A DNA stretch of 11,263 bases from JAFANK01 sp036741695. Its GTDB lineage: Bacteria; Vulcanimicrobiota; Vulcanimicrobiia; Eremiobacterales; Eremiobacteraceae. Each line of letters opens with the position of its first letter. Position 1 is the stretch's first letter. The notes under the pieces are model-generated. The model saw only the letters and a list, made by a program, of their open reading frames with translations, did not search any database and was not told the origin of the DNA. Location of the stretch: positions 1-11,263 of the forward strand of contig DAINRU010000046.1 of assembly GCA_036741695.1 (NCBI GenBank), given 5' to 3'. The translations under genes were made by a program, and so were the position numbers. Positions 1-5,013 of this stretch are shown piece by piece.

Positions 1-103
1 TCTCTTTGGCGGCGACGTCGACCATGGCGACCGAGCCATCGCGGGCGACGTGCGAGAGCTTAGGGCGTCTGACAGATCGAGACGGGAAGCGTGCGCTGCT
101 CAT
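1..103 (-). CDS. moaC: MoaC, cyclic pyranopterin monophosphate synthase, N-terminal fragment
   Basis: Only the first 34 codons are present; the gene runs off the left edge. Translation from the ATG at 103 contains LSHVARDGSVAMVDVAAKE, which fits the conserved MoaC N terminus (a 'LSH...G...MVDV..K' pattern). MoaC works with MoaA to convert the GTP-derived precursor to cyclic pyranopterin monophosphate in molybdenum cofactor synthesis, in the cytoplasm. The catalytic residues lie further on and cannot be checked. About 18 residues precede LSH, slightly longer than many family members; this is the only ATG seen in frame, with a weak GAAGAG about 10 bases upstream. The gene follows uppP by 54 bases and may be co-transcribed, although the two are functionally unrelated. 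The family call is fairly secure despite the short length; the exact start is less so. Confidence 0.8.
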   Translation of the reverse strand, partial: MSSARFPSRSVRRPKLSHVARDGSVAMVDVAAKE

Positions 104-157
104 GGGCCGACGACTCTTCGCACTCGGCCGCCGTTTTGCTTGCGTCACACGCCCCTG

Positions 158-1024
158 CTACGGCATGCCCGCGTGACGGCGAGCTTCGATGATGCCGATC
201 ATCACCAGGCCGAAGGCCCAGCAATAGACGGCGAACGGGGTGAGCTTGTGCCGGTCGACGTAGCGCATGAAGAAACGGATGGCGAGCAGACCACACACAA
301 AGGCGACGACGAAGCCGGTCGCGATGATGGCGAGCGGTTCGGGCGCGACGCCAAGCATGGCGATGTTGTGCTGACCGGAGAGGTCGCTCGCGTGCGGGTG
401 CACGACACGGCGCATCTCCAAGAGGCTGGCACCGACGATGGCCGGACCGGCGAGCAAGAATGAAAACCGAGCCGCCTCTTCCCGCGACAGCCCGGTGAGC
501 ATGCCGCCGGCGATCGAGAAGCCCGAGCGCGATCCGCCCGGCACGAGACCGCCGATCTGGGTGAGCCCGATCCACAGCGCGGATCCCAAGCCGATCTGCT
601 CGATGCTCCCGCTGCGCGCAGGCAGGCGCTCCACCCAGAACAAGACGAGCCCGGTCACGAGCAAGAACGTGGCCGCGAAGAGCGGCTCTGCGAACAGCCG
701 ATCGAACTGCTTCTCAAACAGCTTGCCGACAAGCGCGAGCGGGATCGTGCCCGCGATGACGAGCAGGGCGAGCCGCTCGAACGGCTGAGAGAAGCGATCC
801 GCGAAACCGGTGAACAGCCCGGCGATCAGCCTGCCGTAATCGCGCGCGAAGTAGACGAGAACTGCGAGGAACGTGCCCAAGTGGAGCATGACGACAAACG
901 GCAGGCTCGGCAGATCCCAGCCGAAGAGATAGGAGAGCAAAAGCGTGTGGGCGGCGCTGCTGATCGGGAAGAGCTCGGCCACCCCCTGGATGATGCCCAG
1001 CACGACCGCGTGTACGAGTGCCAA
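158..1024 (-). CDS. uppP: Undecaprenyl-diphosphatase UppP/BacA
   Basis: This 288-residue integral membrane enzyme dephosphorylates undecaprenyl pyrophosphate to recycle the lipid carrier for peptidoglycan and other envelope polymers; its family is linked to bacitracin resistance. Visible signatures are QGVAELFPISSAAH at residues 13-26 (family pattern Q/E-G-x-x-E-x-x-P-x-SS-x-x-H, with Glu17 and His26) and VPGGSRSG at 161-168 (family PGxSRSG, with Arg166). About eight hydrophobic segments fill the chain, and the length is normal for the family. The first signature is slightly divergent: LFP replaces the usual FLP and AAH replaces SGH or TGH. Translation starts at a TTG at 1024, chosen because a strong GGGAGG Shine-Dalgarno lies 4 bases upstream and the protein then begins in the usual place. 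It follows tonB-2 by 36 bases, so it probably shares that transcript. Confidence 0.93.
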   Translation of the reverse strand: MALVHAVVLGIIQGVAELFPISSAAHTLLLSYLFGWDLPSLPFVVMLHLGTFLAVLVYFARDYGRLIAGLFTGFADRFSQPFERLALLVIAGTIPLALVGKLFEKQFDRLFAEPLFAATFLLVTGLVLFWVERLPARSGSIEQIGLGSALWIGLTQIGGLVPGGSRSGFSIAGGMLTGLSREEAARFSFLLAGPAIVGASLLEMRRVVHPHASDLSGQHNIAMLGVAPEPLAIIATGFVVAFVCGLLAIRFFMRYVDRHKLTPFAVYCWAFGLVMIGIIEARRHAGMP

Positions 1025-1028
1025 AGAT

Positions 1029-1034
1029 CCTCCC
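1029..1034 (-). promoter_or_regulatory. Strong ribosome binding site fixing the TTG start of uppP
   Basis: Read on the minus strand, GGGAGG stands 4 bases before the TTG at 1024. No in-frame ATG lies near the start of the conserved region, so this site supports the rare TTG as the true initiation codon. Confidence 0.7.
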
Positions 1035-1060
1035 TTGGCTTGCGACCGGCCTCGTGCTCG

Positions 1061-1762
1061 TCATGAGTCGAGGCTGAACGTATAGATAACTCTGTACGTC
1101 TCCGTCACAGGCTCGCCGTTCATTTCCGGAGTGGAATACGTGCTTTCCTTCGCGGCCGCGAGCGCAGCGCGGTCAAGTTCAGGATATCCCGATGATTCCC
1201 AGACGCGGACGTCGCTCACGCCCTCCTGCCCGATGGTGAGCAGCACGATGACCGTGCCTTCCTCGCCGTGCGTGACGGCGTCGTCGGGATACTCGGGATG
1301 TACCTCGTTTAAGAAGCGCGCGGTGACGATGACGTAGCTGTCATCGGCGGGCGCGGACGGTCCGGGCACCGCCGCTTGACCTTGTGGCGGCGACGGATTC
1401 TCGACACCGCTCGCGCCGCTTGTCGCCGTGCTGACGGGCAGCACGACTGGCTGACGCGGTGGGGCGACGTTTCGTGGCGCGCGAGAGGCCGGGGCCTGTG
1501 GCGTCGCTTGGGCCTGAACATGGGGCTTGGGCGTCGGACTTGGGCGCGGCGTCGGCGCCTGCGTGGGCGGCGGTGTCTCGAGCCTGGAGAGCAAGAGGAT
1601 CGTGCCCGATGGCGCTGGAGCGGCCCGCCAGGTTCGAGTCGGGATGACGCCGCCGAGGATCAGATGCAAGATGCCCGAGACCACGATGAAGGCCGCGGTG
1701 ACCAAGACGATGGTGGAGCGTTCGCGCCGTGTGGCGGCACGGCCGCCTGGTGTCGCGCTCAT
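1061..1762 (-). CDS. tonB: TonB-family energy transducer (tonB-2)
   Basis: This 233-residue protein has the standard TonB layout: a short basic cytoplasmic N terminus (RRER near 12-15), one membrane anchor at about residues 17-40, a proline-rich periplasmic spacer at about 60-140 (for example PTPRPSPTPKP), and a TonB C-terminal domain at about 150-233. That domain carries HPEYP (155-159), GTVIVLLTIGQEG (169-181), ESSG (189-192) and LDRAALAAAKEST (196-208), the family's regular spacing. TonB passes energy from the ExbB-ExbD proton motor to outer-membrane transporters. The ATG overlaps the stop of exbD-3 by 4 bases (ATGA), indicating translational coupling to it. Its spacer is less repetitive than that of tonB-1, and the two differ through most of the C-terminal domain, so they are old paralogues rather than a fresh duplication. 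The outer-membrane client is unknown. Confidence 0.9.
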   Translation of the reverse strand: MSATPGGRAATRRERSTIVLVTAAFIVVSGILHLILGGVIPTRTWRAAPAPSGTILLLSRLETPPPTQAPTPRPSPTPKPHVQAQATPQAPASRAPRNVAPPRQPVVLPVSTATSGASGVENPSPPQGQAAVPGPSAPADDSYVIVTARFLNEVHPEYPDDAVTHGEEGTVIVLLTIGQEGVSDVRVWESSGYPELDRAALAAAKESTYSTPEMNGEPVTETYRVIYTFSLDS

Positions 1763-2184
1763 TGGATCACGAATCCGACATCTTCGTCGCCTGCCTGACG
1801 CGCGGCGTCGAGTATCTTGATGATGGTATTGTAGCTCGATTCAGCGTCTGCGACCAGTACGATGTGACGGCTGTAACCGCGGCGGTCGTGCACGGCGACC
1901 GTGGCCGCCATCTCCCGGTAGAGGTGGTCGAAGTGCACCGCCTGGCCGTCGAGCGAGATGCGATCGTCCGCGCTGACATCGACTGTGATCGGCCGGTAGT
2001 CGAACGCCGCGATGGGGCGCCGCGAGAGCGGCGGATGGCTGAGGCGCTTTTGGAATCCGGGCGGCGTCGTCAGCGCGGCGATGATCATGAAGATGATGAG
2101 GAGCACGAGCAGCACGTCGGTGAACGGCGTGATGTTGATCTCGGCCATGACGTGCGGTTGTGAAGCGGCTGGTGTCGTCGTCAT
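1759..2184 (-). CDS. exbD: ExbD/TolR-family biopolymer transport protein (exbD-3)
   Basis: This 141-residue ExbD homologue has a short cytoplasmic N terminus, one transmembrane helix at about 21-39 and a periplasmic domain. The helix carries ITPFTDVLLVLLIIFMI, with Asp23 as the expected proton-relay aspartate of the ExbB-ExbD motor. A GGAGGT Shine-Dalgarno at 2191-2196 sits 6 bases before the ATG. The C-terminal part shares the block YNTIIKILDAARQAGD and the segment PPGFQK with exbD-1, whereas exbD-2 lacks both, so exbD-1 and exbD-3 are the closer protein pair. At the DNA level the transmembrane segment is instead nearest to exbD-2. It begins a second ton module after the terminator that follows tonB-1 and overlaps tonB-2 by 4 bases. 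No strong promoter was recognised in 2197-2281. Assignment to ExbD rather than TolR rests on the tonB neighbours. Confidence 0.9.
   Translation of the reverse strand: MTTTPAASQPHVMAEINITPFTDVLLVLLIIFMIIAALTTPPGFQKRLSHPPLSRRPIAAFDYRPITVDVSADDRISLDGQAVHFDHLYREMAATVAVHDRRGYSRHIVLVADAESSYNTIIKILDAARQAGDEDVGFVIQ
2083..2139 (-). repeat. 57-base repeat over the ExbD transmembrane segment (copy in exbD-3)
   Basis: The 57 bases coding for the transmembrane helix and proton-relay aspartate occur three times. Counting by eye, the exbD-3 copy (2083-2139) and the exbD-2 copy (3418-3474) differ at one base, while exbD-1 (3873-3929) differs from exbD-2 at five. Nearly all changes are silent. Strong protein constraint explains part of the identity, and recent sequence exchange between copies may explain the rest. 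Confidence 0.7.
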
Positions 2185-2281
2185 CGGAGCACCTCCGGGG
2201 ACGGACCCTTTGCAGGTATCGCGTGTGCGGCGCCCTGGTGTTCTTGATACGCAGCCGGCGGGTGTTCGGATGAAACGAGAA

Positions 2282-2306
2282 GAGGCGCGATCTAACGTCG
2301 CGCCTC
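2282..2306 (-). terminator. Intrinsic-type terminator hairpin after tonB-1
   Basis: A perfect 9-base inverted repeat (GAGGCGCGA and TCGCGCCTC) with a 7-base loop lies 40 bases past the tonB-1 stop. On the minus strand it is followed by TTCTCGTTTC, a broken T-rich tract. It separates the exbB-exbD-exbD-tonB module from the downstream exbD-tonB module. The poor T-tract suggests partial rather than complete termination. Beyond it, 2197-2281 holds no promoter I can recognise. Confidence 0.65.
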
Positions 2307-2346
2307 CGGGTTGGGTTGAACGGATCTAAAGGTCCGGTGCTACACG

Positions 2347-3072
2347 TTACTCCAGGGTGAAGTCGTACTCGACTTTGTACTGGCGCGTGGTCGGGATGCC
2401 ATTGGCCGTCGGCGGCCGGAAGGTGCTTTCCTCAGCCGCCTGGAGCGCGGCCTTATCGAGCGCCGCATTACCCGACGACTCAGCGATGGATGCCGCGACC
2501 ACGTTGCCGGACGGCCCGATCGTTATGAGGATGACGACCGTTCCCTGGATGTTCTGCTCCTTTGCCATCTCGGGGTAGTCCGGCTGCACCTTGTGGATGA
2601 AGTCGGAGTCCTCGATCTTCACAGGGCCGGTCTCCGGCGGCGGCGTCCTGGGAGCTTCGGTCGGTGCAGTCGTGGGAACGCCCTCACCGCTGCCGACGGG
2701 CGGCGGCGAATAGACGGCTTCAGGCGTGCCCTCGCCACCCTGGCTCTGCGAGTGGACGACGTGCAGCTTGAGCGGCGGCGGCGTGTTCTTCTGCGGCGGC
2801 GGCGTCGGTGTGGGCGGCGGCGTCGGCGTGGGCTTCGGCGTGGGCGTCGGCTTCGGCGGCGGCTTGAACTTCATCACCGTCACCACGTGCGGTGGCGGCG
2901 TTGCCTCTTCTTTGAAGTGCGGGAACATCTTCTCCGCCGCACCGCCGAGCACGAAATGGACGGCGAACGAGATGACGATGAAAGCGATCGACAAGGCGGC
3001 GATGGAGTACTTCTCGCGCTTCGTGAAAAGCGCAGGCGTCGTATGCGGCTTGTTGGGCGGGTTAGTTGCCAT
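2347..3072 (-). CDS. tonB: TonB-family energy transducer (tonB-1)
   Basis: This 241-residue TonB has a basic cytoplasmic N terminus with FTKREK before a single anchor helix at about residues 22-44. A strongly proline-rich spacer follows at about 57-146, including a run of PT/KP units at 71-100 that should form a rigid rod across the periplasm. The TonB C-terminal domain occupies about 158-241, with QPDYP (163-167), GTVVILITIGPSG (177-189), ESSG (198-201), LDKAALQAAEEST (205-217) and a terminal YKVEYDFTLE. An AGGAGA Shine-Dalgarno lies just before the ATG and next to the exbD-2 stop, so the two are coupled with a 9-base gap. It is the last gene of the exbB-exbD-exbD-tonB module, with a hairpin terminator 40 bases beyond. 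The receptor it energises is not in the window. Confidence 0.93.
   Translation of the reverse strand: MATNPPNKPHTTPALFTKREKYSIAALSIAFIVISFAVHFVLGGAAEKMFPHFKEEATPPPHVVTVMKFKPPPKPTPTPKPTPTPPPTPTPPPQKNTPPPLKLHVVHSQSQGGEGTPEAVYSPPPVGSGEGVPTTAPTEAPRTPPPETGPVKIEDSDFIHKVQPDYPEMAKEQNIQGTVVILITIGPSGNVVAASIAESSGNAALDKAALQAAEESTFRPPTANGIPTTRQYKVEYDFTLE
2773..2862 (-). repeat. Low-complexity (PT/KP) proline-rod repeat in tonB-1
   Basis: The DNA is a degenerate tandem array based on GGCGTNGGC and GGCGGC units (plus-strand reading) and encodes residues 71-100, PPPKPTPTPKP through NTPPP. Such arrays gain or lose units easily, so the length of the TonB spacer may vary between strains. Confidence 0.75.
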
Positions 3073-3081
3073 GGTCTCCTG

Positions 3082-3519
3082 CTAGTTGTTGACGCCTTCA
3101 GGCGCACCTTGGATCTTGTTGGCGAGGCCGAACTGGGTGAAGCCGGCAGCCTTCGCGGCGTCCATGACCGTCAAGACGGTGCCATACTTGACTGTCGGGG
3201 CGGCCTTGATGATGATGTCATCCTGCTTGCCGAACTGCTCGTAGTAGCCCACCATGAACTTATAGAGATCGACCTTGGGAATGGTGTCGGCGCCGACTTG
3301 GATCTCGTCCTCGTTGGTCTTCGAGTTGTGGCCGATGATCATGACGATCGTGGAATTGGTCACCTTGATCCTGTTCTTGGCCTCCGGCACGGGCGGAGGC
3401 TTCAACAGCGAGGTGAGGATCATGAAGATGATGAGCAGCACGAGCAGCACGTCGGTGAACGGCGTGATGTTGATGGTGGACATCACATCTTCTTCTGGGG
3501 CCGAGCCAATGACTGACAT
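3082..3519 (-). CDS. exbD: ExbD/TolR-family biopolymer transport protein (exbD-2), divergent paralogue
   Basis: This 145-residue ExbD has the same N-terminal membrane segment as its neighbours, INITPFTDVLLVLLIIFMI at residues 16-34 with Asp23. The periplasmic domain differs: PPPVPEAKNRIKV follows the membrane helix instead of PPGFQK, and the conserved end block reads YGTVLTVMDAAKAAGF rather than YNTIIKILDAARQAGD. It also lacks the terminal GFV motif and carries an extra tail (NKIQGAPEGVNN). An AGAAGG Shine-Dalgarno lies 8 bases before the ATG, and the gene starts 17 bases after exbD-1. Two unlike ExbDs beside one ExbB suggest either a hetero-dimeric ExbD in the motor or two alternative motor complexes. 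ExbD membership is secure; the division of labour is inference. Confidence 0.92.
   Translation of the reverse strand: MSVIGSAPEEDVMSTINITPFTDVLLVLLIIFMILTSLLKPPPVPEAKNRIKVTNSTIVMIIGHNSKTNEDEIQVGADTIPKVDLYKFMVGYYEQFGKQDDIIIKAAPTVKYGTVLTVMDAAKAAGFTQFGLANKIQGAPEGVNN
3418..3474 (-). repeat. 57-base repeat over the ExbD transmembrane segment (copy in exbD-2)
   Basis: Partner of the copy at 2083-2139, from which it differs at one base although the rest of the two genes has diverged widely. The third, more divergent copy is at 3873-3929. Confidence 0.7.
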
Positions 3520-3536
3520 GTAGCGCGCCTTCTCTC

Positions 3537-3974
3537 TTATTCAGTCACGAAGCCGACGTCATCATCGCCGGCCTGTCGTGCCGCATCGAGTATCTTGATG
3601 ATCGTGTTGTAATTCGCGTCCTGGTCGGCGAGCAGCGAGACGTGCGTGTTGTAGCCTTGACGCGCGTGTTTTTGATGGAAGGCGATCGTGTCGGACATGA
3701 CCTGGTACAGACGCTCGGATTCCACCGGCTTGCCATCGATGTAGATCCGGTTCTTGGCGGTCACCTGGACCTCGATCGAGTGCTGCAGCTCTTTCTGATT
3801 GACGTTCTGCGGCGCGTTGTTCTTCTTGGGCAGCTGCTTTTGGAACCCGGGAGGCGCAGACAGGGCCGCCAGGATCATGAAGATGATGAGCAGGACCAGC
3901 AAGACGTCGGTGAAGGGCGTGATGTTGATCTCCGCCATCACCTCCGTGTCTTGCTTGGATGAGGTCATTCCCAT
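3537..3974 (-). CDS. exbD: ExbD/TolR-family biopolymer transport protein (exbD-1)
   Basis: This 145-residue ExbD follows exbB. It has a short cytoplasmic N terminus, a transmembrane helix at about 21-39 with Asp23 within ITPFTDVLLVLLIIFMI, and a periplasmic domain ending YNTIIKILDAARQAGDDDVG, nearly identical to the end of exbD-3. The periplasmic domain of this family binds peptidoglycan and TonB in characterised systems. The ATG at 3974 is chosen because AAGG lies 11 bases upstream; a second ATG at 3968 would remove two residues and cannot be excluded. A 124-base gap with two hairpins separates it from exbB, unusually wide for an exbB-exbD pair. It precedes exbD-2 by 17 bases, so the three downstream genes of this module form one translational block. 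Confidence 0.92.
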   Translation of the reverse strand: MGMTSSKQDTEVMAEINITPFTDVLLVLLIIFMILAALSAPPGFQKQLPKKNNAPQNVNQKELQHSIEVQVTAKNRIYIDGKPVESERLYQVMSDTIAFHQKHARQGYNTHVSLLADQDANYNTIIKILDAARQAGDDDVGFVTE

Positions 3975-4045
3975 GCGATGTTCTGCCTTTTCGCTCTTGT
4001 GAGTATACGCTCGTTCGCGAAGAACGGATCAGACCACTGATGCCG

Positions 4046-4074
4046 CTCGAGGGATGCAGGTGCGATCCCTAGAG
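4046..4074 (-). other. Intergenic hairpin between exbB and exbD-1
   Basis: Ten-base arms with one mismatch (CTCTAGGGAT and ATCCCTCGAG on the minus strand) flank a 9-base loop. No T-tract follows, so it is unlikely to be an intrinsic terminator. Possible roles are stabilising the 3' end of a processed exbB transcript or tuning read-through into exbD-1. The rest of the 124-base gap contains a TTCGCGAA palindrome but no promoter I trust. Confidence 0.45.
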
Positions 4075-4081
4075 CAGGTAC

Positions 4082-4096
4082 CGCGGCGCTGCCGCG
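4082..4096 (-). other. Small GC hairpin just after exbB
   Basis: A perfect 6-base stem (CGCGGC and GCCGCG) with a 3-base loop sits 2 bases past the exbB stop codon. With the hairpin at 4046-4074 it makes a tandem pair downstream of exbB. No T-tract follows. Confidence 0.4.
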
Positions 4097-4098
4097 AG

Positions 4099-4827
4099 CT
4101 AGCCGCCTGCCGGGCCGCTCGGACGCGGGGCGGGAGCCGTCGCCGGACCCGTGCCCACACCCGGCTTGCGCGGGGTGTAGAGCTCGGTCGGGATGGGAGC
4201 GCCTGCGTTGTGGAAGGCGAGCATCTCGGCCAGCTTGTTCGCCGCGACGATCATCTCTTGGTTGTACGTCTTGATCCGCGACTTGAAGTAGTTGAAGAAG
4301 ACCACCGCGATGACGGCGACGGCAAGACCGGCGGCCGTGGTCACAAGGGCCTCCGACACGCCCGCCGCGACGACGGCCGGCGTCGAGTTGCCCTTGAGCG
4401 CGATGTCCTGGAAGGCGCGGATGATGCCGAGCACCGTTCCGAAGAGTCCGACGAACGGCGCGATGACCGCCACCGTGCCGATGATCGACAGATTAGCCTC
4501 CAGCGTGTTGAGCTGCTCGAGCAGCGAGATGGAGAGCGCATCCGAGATGTCGGCGCGGCTCTTCTCGTGACGATACAGACCGAACTGGAGGATCTTGGGG
4601 AGCATGCCGCGGTGCCGGTCGCAGACAGCGATGGCGCCGTTCATGTCGTCTTTAGCGACGCGGTCGCCGATCTCTTTGAGCAGGCCGGCCGGGTCCGAGT
4701 GCTGCTTCGAGAAGAAGTACAGCCGCTCGAGCACGATGCCGACCGAGACGATCGACAACAGCAGCAGCGCGTACATCGCCGGGCCGCCGCGGTTCAAGAA
4801 GTCAACGAATGCCTGAAAAAAACCCAT
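4099..4827 (-). CDS. exbB: ExbB/TolQ/MotA-family proton-channel protein ExbB
   Basis: This 242-residue inner-membrane protein has three helices at about 16-37, 114-138 and 162-184, the ExbB/TolQ topology with a cytoplasmic loop after the first. The signature LLEQLNTLEANLSIIG leads into the second helix, followed by PFVGLFGTVLGIIRAFQDIA (124-143), then AAGVSEALVTTAAGLAVAVIA in the third. ExbB forms the pentameric channel that surrounds ExbD and couples proton flow to TonB. The C terminus adds a proline/glycine-rich cytoplasmic tail (about 217-242). I start at the ATG at 4827, 11 bases after a GAGGGG site; the TTG at 4836 would leave only 2 bases. It is the only ExbB in the window and heads the cluster, so it must serve three ExbDs or pair with partners elsewhere. 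Confidence 0.93.
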   Translation of the reverse strand: MGFFQAFVDFLNRGGPAMYALLLLSIVSVGIVLERLYFFSKQHSDPAGLLKEIGDRVAKDDMNGAIAVCDRHRGMLPKILQFGLYRHEKSRADISDALSISLLEQLNTLEANLSIIGTVAVIAPFVGLFGTVLGIIRAFQDIALKGNSTPAVVAAGVSEALVTTAAGLAVAVIAVVFFNYFKSRIKTYNQEMIVAANKLAEMLAFHNAGAPIPTELYTPRKPGVGTGPATAPAPRPSGPAGG

Positions 4828-4838
4828 TGGAGTCAAAT

Positions 4839-4844
4839 CCCCTC
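4839..4844 (-). promoter_or_regulatory. Ribosome binding site of exbB
   Basis: GAGGGG on the minus strand lies 11 bases before the ATG at 4827 and only 2 bases before an in-frame TTG at 4836, favouring the ATG. The upstream stretch 4845-4888 must hold the promoter if the terminator at 4898-4919 works, but no clear -35/-10 pair is visible; CATTAT is the best -10 match. Confidence 0.45.
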
Positions 4845-4897
4845 AATAATGATTTGCGAACGACGCTGATAAGGAAACGCCTCACCGTGAATAAAGA

Positions 4898-4919
4898 GGG
4901 CGGGCTCGTTCGCCCGTCC
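4898..4919 (-). terminator. Terminator after the TPR/TonB-domain gene
   Basis: On the minus strand a stem of seven paired bases with one mismatch (GGACGGGC and GCCCGCCC, 6-base loop) is followed directly by TCTTTATTC. It lies about 95 bases past the stop of the gene at 5014-6696 and just before exbB, and probably separates those two transcripts. The remaining intergenic bases 4920-5013 show no gene. Confidence 0.5.
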
Positions 4920-5013
4920 AGGTGGCGGAACGGGTTACACGCCCTTTCCGATGATTCCTACCCGAACTGTGCCCTCCAGTATGCGTTGGGTCGAACATCC
5001 TAGCGGCCATGCG

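Noticed and set aside
104..157. Hairpin GGCCGA/TCGGCC before moaC with a purine-rich loop
   Set aside because: The stem is only six bases with a 13-base loop in GC-rich DNA. A role in hiding the ribosome binding site cannot be supported.
2593..3516. Plus-strand open frame of about 300 codons rich in arginine
   Set aside because: It is antisense to tonB-1 and exbD-2; its arginine-rich tract is the complement-frame reading of the proline-rod repeat.
3985..4035. Possible promoter with TATACT before exbD-1
   Set aside because: The TATACT box is reasonable, but nothing resembling TTGACA lies 16-18 bases upstream, so it is not supported as a feature.
4828..4836. TTG start for exbB, three codons upstream of the ATG
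   Set aside because: The ribosome binding site would be only 2 bases away; the ATG fits the site better.
4898..5000. tRNA-Leu-like stretch on the plus strand (AGGTGGCGGAAC followed by a GGGTCGAAC-like T-loop)
   Set aside because: The acceptor arms do not pair, no anticodon stem-loop can be drawn and the T-loop lacks the TTC core, so it is chance similarity.
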